Source: Acidiferrobacteraceae bacterium (lineage in GTDB: Bacteria; Pseudomonadota; Gammaproteobacteria; Acidiferrobacterales; Acidiferrobacteraceae). Taken from it: a stretch of 15,950 bases of DNA. Numbering within the stretch: position 1 is the first letter of the stretch; each line of letters begins with the position of its first letter. Shown here piece after piece: positions 1 to 6,508 of the stretch. The notes below the pieces were generated by a model that made no database searches, was not told where the DNA came from, and saw only the letters and a program-made list of their open reading frames with translations. The DNA is taken from the NCBI GenBank assembly GCA_027343725.1, contig DAHWKH010000075.1, positions 1 through 15,950 of the forward strand. The letters run 5' to 3'. The translations under genes were made by a program, and so were the position numbers.

Positions 1-305
1 GTGTGCGCGTGCTCGCGGGCGATCGCGAGAATGTCCCCGTAACGGACCCCGGCCGGGCAGGTGGATTCGCAGGACCGGCAGGTGAGGCAGTGATCGAGCG
101 GCGCGACATCCAGGTCCGCGTGGCCCGCAAAGACCGCCTCCATCAGGTGCAGCCGTCCGCGCGGGCCCTCGCGCTCGTCGCCCGTCAGGGCATAGGTCGG
201 GCAGGTGGCATTGCAAAACCCGCAGTGCACGCACGACCGGAGGAGCGCTTGCGCCCGGGCCACGGCGGGAGGGGTCGCGCTGGGTACGCTTGGCGGATTG
301 CTCAT
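1..305 (-). CDS. glcF: Glycolate oxidase iron-sulfur subunit GlcF, 5' part only
   Basis: This is the N-terminal 101 codons of the iron-sulfur subunit of glycolate oxidase, which with GlcD and GlcE oxidises glycolate to glyoxylate. The reverse-strand translation starts at the ATG at 305-303 and runs off the left edge. It shows two classical 4Fe-4S clusters: CVHCGFCNATCP (C25, C28, C31, C35), followed by the family pattern GDEREGPRGR, and CLTCRSCESTCP (C73, C76, C79, C83), then AGVRYG. That order and spacing are typical of GlcF; lactate-utilisation proteins (LutA/LldE) and the GlpC subunit are less good fits. There is no clear Shine-Dalgarno before the ATG. The gene is divergent from the proteasome-like gene at 452. 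The rest of the protein and any glcD/glcE genes lie outside the window. The family call is secure; the substrate is inferred from the family and from the aminotransferase gene nearby. Confidence 0.88.
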   Translation of the reverse strand, partial: MSNPPSVPSATPPAVARAQALLRSCVHCGFCNATCPTYALTGDEREGPRGRLHLMEAVFAGHADLDVAPLDHCLTCRSCESTCPAGVRYGDILAIAREHAH

Positions 306-327
306 GATGAGGCAGGAATCCTATACT
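298..327 (+). promoter_or_regulatory. Candidate sigma-70 promoter for the proteasome-like gene
   Basis: TTGCTC at 298-303 and TATACT at 322-327 are separated by 18 bp. The -10 box matches the consensus at 5 of 6 positions and the -35 box at 3 of 6. The -35 box overlaps the divergent glcF start codon. Transcription would start near 334 and leave a leader of about 118 nt before the ATG at 452. On the opposite strand TAGTAT (328-323) could be the -10 of glcF, so the two divergent promoters would overlap. This is pattern matching only. Confidence 0.4.
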
Positions 328-343
328 AGGAGGGCATACTAAA

Positions 344-400
344 GGGCCCAGGGCCCAAGGTCAAAGCGCGCCGACCGGACGGCCCGCCAGACCGGCGCGC
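344..400. repeat. GC-rich inverted repeats in the divergent intergenic region
   Basis: Two structures can be read directly. GGGCCC occurs at 344-349 and 351-356, separated by one A, and can fold as a small hairpin. GCGCGCCG at 366-373 is the exact reverse complement of CGGCGCGC at 393-400, an 8-bp stem of only G and C around a 19-nt loop. Both lie between the predicted transcription start (about 334) and the ATG at 452, so they would sit in the leader of the proteasome-like gene. There is no T-run, so they do not look like an intrinsic terminator. They may be a regulatory leader structure or a protein site; neither is shown. Confidence 0.4.
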
Positions 401-451
401 CATCCCGAGCGGACCCGACCCCGTTTTCCAAGCCGGCCTTCGAGAGACAGC

Positions 452-1024
452 ATGACGACAATTGTGGTTGTTCGGAAGGGCGATACGGCGGTGATCGGCG
501 CCGACACGCTTGGCACCTACGGCGACCAGCGGGAGTCGGCCGAGTTCATCAAAAACGCGAGCAAGCTCATACGCGTCGAGGACACCTGGCTTGCGGTCAC
601 GGGGCACGCGGCCATGGACATGGCGTTACGCAATATCTTCCTCGAGACGCGCTGCCGGCGGTCGTTCAAAAACGTGAACGACATCTACAAGACGAGCCTC
701 GAGCTGCACGCCATGCTGAAGGACAACTATTTTTTGAAGCTGGACGGGGACGGCAACGACGACGCCTTCGAATCGATGCAGGCGAGCCTCCTGGTGGCCA
801 ACGCCCACGGGATCTTCGGCGTGTGTTCGAAGCGGACCGTGCTCGAGTACTCCCGGTTTTACGCCTTCGGGTCCGGGGAACAGTACGCGCTCGGCGCGAT
901 GCACGCCGTGTACGAGGCGCATGCCGATCCCGAGGAGATCGCGCGTGTGGGCCTCGAGGCCTCGGTGACCTTCGATACGGGCACCGGGGCGCCGCTCGAG
1001 TTCCAGCGCGTGCGGCTTGCGTGA
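452..1024 (+). CDS. Proteasome-like Ntn-hydrolase, BPH type (HslV relative)
   Basis: This is a 190-residue threonine-protease subunit of the proteasome/HslV superfamily. The protein begins MTTIV-VRKG, so removal of Met would expose Thr1, the nucleophile. Mature-numbered Asp17 lies in VIGADT, and the Lys33 equivalent is most likely the Lys of NASKLIRV (encoded residue 38), with Lys34 as an alternative. The later GSG-QYALGAM motif (140-150) matches the proteasome and HslV pattern. The size, the insertion before the catalytic Lys and the NAHGIFGVCS segment fit the BPH group (beta-proteobacteria proteasome homologue) better than HslV, which has a tighter N-terminal loop, or Anbu, which is longer and begins differently. 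Known BPH forms a self-compartmentalised double ring; its substrates are unclear. No unfoldase such as HslU is adjacent. ATG 452 is the only sensible start because Thr must follow Met; the ribosome site (GAGAGAC) is weak. The family is confident and the subgroup fairly so. Confidence 0.85.
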   Translation: MTTIVVVRKGDTAVIGADTLGTYGDQRESAEFIKNASKLIRVEDTWLAVTGHAAMDMALRNIFLETRCRRSFKNVNDIYKTSLELHAMLKDNYFLKLDGDGNDDAFESMQASLLVANAHGIFGVCSKRTVLEYSRFYAFGSGEQYALGAMHAVYEAHADPEEIARVGLEASVTFDTGTGAPLEFQRVRLA

Positions 1025-1034
1025 GCTGAGCCGG

Positions 1035-1063
1035 TTGCGGCCGACCGCGCCTCTCGGCATACT
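1035..1063 (+). promoter_or_regulatory. Weak promoter candidate before the aminotransferase gene
   Basis: TTGCGG at 1035-1040 and CATACT at 1058-1063 are 17 bp apart. The -35 matches the consensus at 3 of 6 positions and the -10 at 4 of 6. The start of transcription would fall at about 1069-1071, which is the ATG of the next gene, so the mRNA would be leaderless or nearly so. This agrees with the absence of a Shine-Dalgarno sequence there. It may equally be chance, with the gene read through from 452. Confidence 0.25.
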
Positions 1064-1070
1064 GCCCGCC

Positions 1071-2186
1071 ATGACACGATCCTTTACGCCTCCGGCACGG
1101 GTGCTTCTGGGCCCGGGCCCGTCCGATGTGCCCGCGCGCGTGTTGTTGGCGATGGCGCGCCCGACCATCGGGCATCTCGATCCGGCCTTCATCGCGATGA
1201 TGGAAGAGGTCAAGGCCCTCCTTCAGTACGCCTTCCAGACCCGCAACGGGGCGACATTTCCGATCTCGGCGCCGGGTTCCGCGGGCATGGAGGCCTGTCT
1301 TGCCAACCTCGTGGAGCCCGGGGAGGTCGTGGTCGTATGCCGTAACGGGGTGTTCGGCGGACGCATGGGCGACCTCGTCGGCCGGTTGGGGGGCGTGCCG
1401 GTGTTCGTCGACAGCCCCTTCGGCGAGGCCGTCGATCCGGATCAGGTGGCCTCGGCGCTCAAGGCCCACAAGGACGCGCGCCTCGTGGCCTGCGTGCACG
1501 CCGAGACCTCGACGGGCGTGCTCTCGGACGTGCGCGCGATCGCGCAGGTGGCGCACGCTCACGGCGCCCTGGTCGCGGTCGATGCCGTGACGGCCTTGGG
1601 CGGCGTCCCGCTCGCGGTGGACGAATGGGAACTGGATGCCGTGTACGCCGGCACCCAGAAGTGCCTGTCGTGCCCGCCGGGGCTTGCGCCGCTGACCTTC
1701 AACGAGCGGGCGCTCGCCAAGGTGCGCGCGCGCAGTCACAAGACGGCGAGCTGGTTTTTGGATCTCAATCTCTTGATGGGGTATTGGGGCGCCGGCGGCC
1801 GCACCTACCACCACACCGCGCCCATCAATATGCTCTACGCCCTGCACGAGGCCCTGGTGATGTTGGAGGAAGAGGGACTCGAGGCCTCCTGGGCGCGCCA
1901 CCGCGTCATGCATGAGCGCTTCGTCGCCGGGATCGAGGCGCTCGGCCTCGACATGGCGGTCGCGCCGGCGATCCGTCTCCCGCAGCTCAACAGCGTCTCC
2001 GTGCCCTCGGGCGTCGACGAGGCGCGCGTGCGCCGCCGCCTGCTCGAGGAGTGGGGCATCGAGATCGGGGCCGGGCTTGGGGAGCTCGCCGGCCGCGTCT
2101 GGCGCATCGGCCTCATGGGCGCCGGCAGCAACGTGCGCAACGTCAATCTGTGCCTCGATGCCCTGAGGGCCGCGCTCGCCGGATAA
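1071..2186 (+). CDS. Serine/alanine-glyoxylate aminotransferase family protein (class V, PLP-dependent)
   Basis: This 371-residue fold-type I aminotransferase belongs to the alanine-glyoxylate/serine-pyruvate branch of class V. The N-terminus has the family signature GPGPSDVPARVL followed by IGHLDPAF. APGSAGMEA lies in the cofactor phosphate-binding region, and HAETSTG with VDAVTALGG precedes the active-site lysine, K197 in GTQKCLSCPPG. SHKTASWFLDL and YHHTAPIN are the substrate-side motifs expected in this group, and length is normal. The reading frame is open upstream to 1017, but homologous sequence starts at the ATG at 1071. The likely reaction is glyoxylate plus an amino donor to glycine. 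With glcF 766 bp away, on the far side of the BPH gene, this suggests glycolate salvage. The amino donor (Ser, Ala or Asp) cannot be settled by eye. The gene starts 46 bp after the BPH gene ends. Confidence 0.88.
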   Translation: MTRSFTPPARVLLGPGPSDVPARVLLAMARPTIGHLDPAFIAMMEEVKALLQYAFQTRNGATFPISAPGSAGMEACLANLVEPGEVVVVCRNGVFGGRMGDLVGRLGGVPVFVDSPFGEAVDPDQVASALKAHKDARLVACVHAETSTGVLSDVRAIAQVAHAHGALVAVDAVTALGGVPLAVDEWELDAVYAGTQKCLSCPPGLAPLTFNERALAKVRARSHKTASWFLDLNLLMGYWGAGGRTYHHTAPINMLYALHEALVMLEEEGLEASWARHRVMHERFVAGIEALGLDMAVAPAIRLPQLNSVSVPSGVDEARVRRRLLEEWGIEIGAGLGELAGRVWRIGLMGAGSNVRNVNLCLDALRAALAG

Positions 2187-2219
2187 AGGCGAAGGGCCGA
2201 TGGCAAAGGCCCGGCGCAT

Positions 2220-2233
2220 CCCCTTCAATGGGG
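2220..2233 (+). promoter_or_regulatory. Small hairpin abutting the SoxB-like start codon
   Basis: CCCC at 2220-2223 and GGGG at 2230-2233 can pair around a 6-nt loop (TTCAAT), ending one base before the ATG at 2235. No proper Shine-Dalgarno is present at the usual distance, so the hairpin would hide the only G-rich stretch. It is short and may be chance. Confidence 0.2.
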
Positions 2234-2234
2234 C

Positions 2235-3668
2235 ATGGGCGAGTTCACCCTCATCCAGATCAACGACAGTCACGCCTACCTGTACGGGCATCCGGAGGCC
2301 TTTGCCGGACCCCAGGGCGTCACGTATCGCGAGGCCGGGGGATACGCGCGCATCCGCACGCTCGTGAGCGCGCTTCAGCGCCAGCGCGAGTGCCTGTTCC
2401 TCGACTGCGGCGATACCTTGCACGGCACGCGCGCGGCGGTCGCCTCGCGCGGCCGGATCCTGGTCCCGCTCTTGAATCGCCTCGGGATCCAGGCCATGAC
2501 CGGCCATTGGGAGTTCGCCTACGGACCGGCGGGATTTCACGAGATCGCGCAGGAACTCTCCTACCCGGTGCTTGCCTGCAACGTGTACGACGAGCGCACG
2601 GGCGCTTCGCTGTTCCCGCCGTATGCGCTGTTCGAGGTCGCGGGCCTGCGCGTCGCCGTGATCGGGATCGCATCCAACATCGTCGACAAGACCATGCCGC
2701 CGGCCTTCAGCGCCGGGGCGTTTTTCACCCTCGGGACCGAGGTCGTGGGCGCGCTCGCCCGGCGCGTGCGCCGCGATGAGCGCGCGGACGTCGTGGTCTT
2801 GCTGTCGCATTTGGGCCTGCCTCAGGACCTGAAGCTCTTGCAGCAAACGACCGGCATCGACGTGTGCCTGAGCGGGCACACCCACAACCGCCTGTTTTCG
2901 CCGTACCGGGTCGGCGACACCCTGGTCGTGCAGTCGGGATCGCACGGTTCGTTTTTGGGGCGTCTCGATCTCAGCGTGGAGCACGGCCGGGTCACGGGCT
3001 TTCGTCATGAGCTCATCGAGGTCGGGGCCGACGTCCCGCCCGATCCGGACATGGCGGCGTCGGTCGCAGGGGCCCTCGAGCCCTACGCCGAGGCCCGCGG
3101 CGAACGTCTGGGCGAGGCGCTCGGCGCCTTCGACCGCTTTCGCATGTGGGAATCGACCGCCGACAACCTCCTGCTTGAGGCGGTTGCCGAGGCGACCGGC
3201 ATCCCGCTTGCGCTCACCAACGCCTGGCGCTACGGCGCGCCGATCGTGCCGGGCCCGGTGACCCGCGGGGCCCTCGAAGACCTCGTCCCCATGAATCCGC
3301 CGGTGTCATCCGTCACCCTGACGGGGGCCGAGATCCGCGCGCTCATCGAGCAGAACCTCGAGCGCACGTTCGCCGCCGATCCGTTCGCGCAAATGGGGGG
3401 TTACGTCAAACGCGCGCACGGGCTCAAGGCCTACATCAAGCTCGAAAACCCACCGGGCGAGCGCGTGCAGGCGCTGTACATCGGTTCGCGGCGAGCCCGT
3501 GACGAGGCCCATTACGAGGCCGCCTTTCTGACCGAGCAGGCGGTCCCGGCGGGGTTCGGGACGAACAGGCGCGCCTTGGGACGGGGCGCCGCCGACGTCT
3601 TGTGTGAGTTCGTGAGGCGGGCCGGGCGCGTGGCGCCGGCTTGCCACGACACCTACCACCTGCTGTGA
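2235..3668 (+). CDS. SoxB-like metallophosphoesterase of the 5'-nucleotidase family, without signal peptide
   Basis: This is a 477-residue two-domain protein of the UshA/SoxB superfamily. The metallophosphoesterase domain has metal-ligand motifs ND-x-H (D11, H13), CGDTLHG (D60), SHLG (H192) and GHTH (H215, H217). Ordinary 5'-nucleotidases have GNHEFD at the fourth block, but this protein has GHWEFAYG (90-97), the form I associate with SoxB thiosulfohydrolases. Other SoxB-like pieces are DLKL after the SH motif, SGSHGSFLG, NAWRYG (329-334) where nucleotidases have NGGGIR, and DPFAQMGG (382-389). SoxB is normally periplasmic with a Tat leader. Here the protein starts directly at the first strand (MGEFTLIQIND), and an in-frame stop (the TAA at 2184-2186) excludes an upstream leader. 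No soxXYZA genes are in the window. The superfamily is certain and the SoxB-like branch likely. The function is unknown: it could be a cytoplasmic thiosulfohydrolase-like or nucleotidase enzyme. Confidence 0.8.
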   Translation: MGEFTLIQINDSHAYLYGHPEAFAGPQGVTYREAGGYARIRTLVSALQRQRECLFLDCGDTLHGTRAAVASRGRILVPLLNRLGIQAMTGHWEFAYGPAGFHEIAQELSYPVLACNVYDERTGASLFPPYALFEVAGLRVAVIGIASNIVDKTMPPAFSAGAFFTLGTEVVGALARRVRRDERADVVVLLSHLGLPQDLKLLQQTTGIDVCLSGHTHNRLFSPYRVGDTLVVQSGSHGSFLGRLDLSVEHGRVTGFRHELIEVGADVPPDPDMAASVAGALEPYAEARGERLGEALGAFDRFRMWESTADNLLLEAVAEATGIPLALTNAWRYGAPIVPGPVTRGALEDLVPMNPPVSSVTLTGAEIRALIEQNLERTFAADPFAQMGGYVKRAHGLKAYIKLENPPGERVQALYIGSRRARDEAHYEAAFLTEQAVPAGFGTNRRALGRGAADVLCEFVRRAGRVAPACHDTYHLL

Positions 3669-3712
3669 GGCGCCGTGTGGAAATTCCGCGGTAAGATCGG
3701 TATCGTTTGCCC

Positions 3713-5080
3713 ATGCTTCGGACCGTGTACATCAAGACCTACGGCTGCCAGATGAACGAGTACGACTCGACGCGTCTTGCGGATCTGCTGCGGGAGAGCC
3801 ACGGGCTCACGCGCGTAGCCGACCCGGCGCTGGCCGATGTGCTGCTCGTCAACAGCTGCTCGATCCGCGAAAAGGCCGAGGAGAAGTTGTTTTCGGACCT
3901 CGGGCGCCTGTCCGAGTGGAAGGGCCTGCGTCCGGGGGTCGTCATCGGCGTCGGCGGTTGCGTCGCGAGCCAGGAGGGCGAGGAGATCCGGCGCCGCGCC
4001 CCCTACGTCGATCTGGTCTTCGGGCCGCAAACCCTGCATCGCGTGCCGGCGCTCCTGGACGACGCGCTCGCGCGCAAGCCCCGGGTCGACATCGCCTTCG
4101 TGGAGATGGAGAAGTTCGATGCGCTCCCCGAGCCGCGCGCGGAAGGGCCGCGGGCCTTCGTCTCGATCATGGAGGGCTGCAGCAAGTATTGCAGTTTCTG
4201 CGTGGTCCCCTACACCCGCGGCCAGGAATTCAGCCGGCCCTTCGACGACGTCCTGGCAGAGGTCGCAAGCCTGGCCGAGCAGGGTGTCCGCGAGGTGACG
4301 TTTCTCGGCCAGAACGTGAATGCCTACCGGGGGGCGCGCGCGGGCGGCGGCACCGCCGATCTCGCCATGCTCATCGATTACGTGAACGAGATCGAGGGCA
4401 TCGGGCGCATCCGGTTCACGACCTCCCACCCGCTCGATTTCGACGACGGCCTGATCGAGGCCTTCGCGCGCATCCCGAAGCTCGTCAATCACCTGCATCT
4501 GCCGGTGCAAAGCGGTTCGAACGCGGTGCTTGCGCGCATGAAGCGCGGGCATACCGTGGAGGCGTATCGGGACAAGATCGCGCGCCTGCGGCGTGTGCGC
4601 CCGGACATCAGCCTGTCGACGGACTTCATTGTGGGGTTCCCCGGGGAGACCGAGGAGGACTTCGCCGCGACCCTGGCCCTGGCCGAAGAGCTGGCCTTCG
4701 ACCTCTCCTACAGCTTCATCTATAGCCCCCGGCCGGGGACCCCGGCGGCCGAATGGCCGGACATGGAACGCGCGATCAAAGAAGAGCGCCTTGCGCGTCT
4801 GCAGGCCGTCAATCTCGCCCACGCCCAGAGCGTGAGCCGCGCCATGGTCGGGCGCTGCGAACGCATCCTGATCGACCGCGAGGCGCCGCGCGGGCGCGGC
4901 GACCTGTCGGGGCGCACGGAGAACAACCGCGTGGTCAATTTCCCAAGTCCCAGGCGCGACGTGATCGGCCGCTTCGCGACCGTCGAGATCACGCAGGCGC
5001 TGCCGAACTCCCTGCGCGGGCGACTCGTGGCTGTCGAAACCGCGCCCGCGTCGTCTATACTGACGCCTATGGCGTCCTAA
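3713..5080 (+). CDS. miaB: tRNA-2-methylthio-N6-dimethylallyladenosine-37 synthase
   Basis: MiaB is a radical-SAM methylthiotransferase that converts i6A37 to ms2i6A37 in tRNAs reading UNN codons. The order of domains is complete over 455 residues. The N-terminal methylthiotransferase domain begins KTYGCQMNEYDS and has the auxiliary-cluster cysteines C12, C49 and C83. The radical-SAM domain has C156-x3-C160-x2-C163 in EGCSKYCSFCVVPYTRG, then FLGQNVNAY and LHLPVQSGSN. The C-terminal TRAM region includes SGRTENNRVVNF. The start is the ATG at 3713; a TTG two codons upstream is possible but less likely. The upstream 44 bp show no strong ribosome site. It heads the order miaB-ybeZ-ybeY-ybeX-lnt, as in E. 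coli. Its stop is followed 18 nt later by the ybeZ TTG in the same frame. Confidence 0.97.
   Translation: MLRTVYIKTYGCQMNEYDSTRLADLLRESHGLTRVADPALADVLLVNSCSIREKAEEKLFSDLGRLSEWKGLRPGVVIGVGGCVASQEGEEIRRRAPYVDLVFGPQTLHRVPALLDDALARKPRVDIAFVEMEKFDALPEPRAEGPRAFVSIMEGCSKYCSFCVVPYTRGQEFSRPFDDVLAEVASLAEQGVREVTFLGQNVNAYRGARAGGGTADLAMLIDYVNEIEGIGRIRFTTSHPLDFDDGLIEAFARIPKLVNHLHLPVQSGSNAVLARMKRGHTVEAYRDKIARLRRVRPDISLSTDFIVGFPGETEEDFAATLALAEELAFDLSYSFIYSPRPGTPAAEWPDMERAIKEERLARLQAVNLAHAQSVSRAMVGRCERILIDREAPRGRGDLSGRTENNRVVNFPSPRRDVIGRFATVEITQALPNSLRGRLVAVETAPASSILTPMAS
5056..5061 (+). promoter_or_regulatory. Possible -10 element inside the end of miaB
   Basis: TATACT lies within the last codons of miaB. 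A start near 5068 would give ybeZ a leader of about 30 nt. I find no acceptable -35 box 16-18 bp upstream, so this is a weak candidate for an internal operon promoter. Confidence 0.2.
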
Positions 5081-5098
5081 GCGAGGTATGCCCGGCCT

Positions 5099-6055
5099 TT
5101 GAGCAGCAAACGGCAAGCCATCCAGTTCAGCGTTCAACCTCCCGACAGCGAACGGCTGTCGAGCCTCTGTGGGCAACTCGACGAACACCTCCGCCAGATC
5201 GAGGGGAGCCTCGGCGTCGAGATCGCCAATCGCGGTAACCAGTTTCGCATCACCGGGCAGCACGATCAGGCGCGCCACGCGCAGCGCCTGATCACCGCCC
5301 TTTACGACGTCACGGCACAGTCGCGGCCGATTACGGCCTCGGGGGTCAATATGGCATTGAAGGAAGCGCTCCACGCATCGGATACCGAGCCGCCGCTCGA
5401 GTTGCGCACGCCCCGGCAACAGGTCCGCGGGCGGACCGCGGGACAGCGCGACTATATCCGCAAGATCCTGACGCACGATGTGACGTTCGGGGTGGGGCCG
5501 GCCGGCACCGGCAAGACCTATCTCGCGGTGGCGTGCGCGGTGGAGGCGCTCGAAACGAATCGCGCGCAACGCCTGGTCCTGGCGCGCCCGGCGGTCGAGG
5601 CCGGCGAGCGCCTCGGGTTTTTGCCGGGCGATCTCGAGCAGAAGGTGGACCCGTATCTGCGTCCCCTCTATGACGCCTTGCACGACATGCTGGGACCGGA
5701 ACGCGTGGCCAAGCTCATCGACAAGAACGTCATCGAGGTCGCGCCGCTCGCGTTCATGCGGGGCCGCACGCTGAACGAGTCCTTCATCATTCTCGACGAG
5801 GCCCAGAACACGACCGTCGAGCAGATGAAGATGTTCCTGACGCGGCTCGGCTTCGGGGCGACGGCCGTGATCACGGGCGATATCACCCAGATCGATCTGC
5901 CGCGGCCGGACCTCTCGGGGCTGCGGCACGCCTTGACGGTCCTGACGGACGTGCAGGGCATCGCGGTGACGCATTTCGGGACCACCGATGTGGTCCGCCA
6001 CCCGCTGGTCCAGCGGATCGTCGAGGCCTACGAGGCGCGCGCCGCCAAGCCGTGA
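5099..6055 (+). CDS. ybeZ: PhoH-like ATPase YbeZ
   Basis: This 318-residue PhoH-family P-loop ATPase is the partner of the endoribonuclease YbeY in ribosome/RNA maturation. The N-terminal 75 residues form the KH-like region (LCGQLDEHLRQIE, then EIANRGNQFRI). The Walker A motif is GPAGTGKT (133-140) and the Walker B motif ILDEAQN (231-237). DITQIDLP (261-268) is the usual sensor-like segment. The start is forced to TTG: the in-frame miaB stop (5078-5080) is only 18 nt upstream, no ATG or GTG lies between, and the next ATG (5351) would delete the conserved N-terminal domain. A GAGG (5083-5086) sits 12 nt before the TTG, rather far. An out-of-frame ATG at 5088 opens a four-codon reading frame (MPGL) whose TGA overlaps the TTG. 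It is followed by ybeY with a 1-nt overlap. Confidence 0.94.
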   Translation: MSSKRQAIQFSVQPPDSERLSSLCGQLDEHLRQIEGSLGVEIANRGNQFRITGQHDQARHAQRLITALYDVTAQSRPITASGVNMALKEALHASDTEPPLELRTPRQQVRGRTAGQRDYIRKILTHDVTFGVGPAGTGKTYLAVACAVEALETNRAQRLVLARPAVEAGERLGFLPGDLEQKVDPYLRPLYDALHDMLGPERVAKLIDKNVIEVAPLAFMRGRTLNESFIILDEAQNTTVEQMKMFLTRLGFGATAVITGDITQIDLPRPDLSGLRHALTVLTDVQGIAVTHFGTTDVVRHPLVQRIVEAYEARAAKP

Positions 6056-6504
6056 TGCCCCGCTTGTATCTCGATCTGGTGGTGAACGCCGCGGGATACG
6101 TGCCCAAGCGCGCGCAATTCGCGGGGTGGGCGCGCTCAGCGATCCGCGATTGCCCCAGGAGTGTGCGGCTCGGCGTGCGCGTGGTGGAGGCGCGCGAGGC
6201 CGCATCGCTCAATGAGGGATTCCGGGGGCGTCCAGGGCCCACGAACGTGCTGTCTTTCGGTTACGAGGATGAGGACCGCGGGGCGGTTCGCTTCCTCGGG
6301 GATCTGGTGCTGTGCGCGCCCGTGGTGGCCGCCGAGGCCCGCGACCTCGCGCGCCCGCTCGATGCGCATTGGGCGCATCTTGTGATTCACGGTATACTGC
6401 ACCTGCGGGGTTTCGACCACGAAACCGATCAGGACGCACGCCTTATGGAAACACGGGAAACGCAGCTATTGGAACGCCTGGGGTTCGCGGACCCCTATCG
6501 CTGA
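6055..6504 (+). CDS. ybeY: Endoribonuclease YbeY, rRNA maturation and ribosome quality control
   Basis: YbeY is a zinc-dependent single-strand endoribonuclease needed for 16S rRNA 3'-end maturation and 70S quality control. The 149-residue product has the diagnostic zinc motif HGILHLRGFDH (H112, H116, H122) followed by ETD, and the upstream family block GPTNVLSF (61-68). The ATG at 6055 overlaps the ybeZ stop by one base, which suggests translational coupling. A GTG one codon earlier (6052) is an alternative that adds one residue. Length is normal for the family. It is next to its usual partners ybeZ and ybeX. Confidence 0.96.
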   Translation: MPRLYLDLVVNAAGYVPKRAQFAGWARSAIRDCPRSVRLGVRVVEAREAASLNEGFRGRPGPTNVLSFGYEDEDRGAVRFLGDLVLCAPVVAAEARDLARPLDAHWAHLVIHGILHLRGFDHETDQDARLMETRETQLLERLGFADPYR

Positions 6505-6508
6505 TCGC

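Noticed and set aside
666..3008. 780-codon open frame on the minus strand
   Set aside because: It lies antisense to the BPH, aminotransferase and SoxB-like genes, all of which have clear family motifs. The translation is Arg/His/Ala/Asp-rich without recognisable domains, typical of shadow frames in GC-rich DNA.
2235..3668. Calling this gene soxB outright
   Set aside because: Several SoxB-like motifs are present, but the Tat leader is missing and no sox partners are nearby, so only 'SoxB-like' is justified.
3653..6205. 850-codon open frame on the minus strand
   Set aside because: Antisense to miaB and ybeZ, with low-complexity composition and no family motif; a shadow frame.
6369..6398. TTGGGC-N18-TATACT promoter-like match inside ybeY
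   Set aside because: The -35 is poor and the match is within a conserved coding motif. ybeX follows ybeY by 4 nt and needs no separate promoter.
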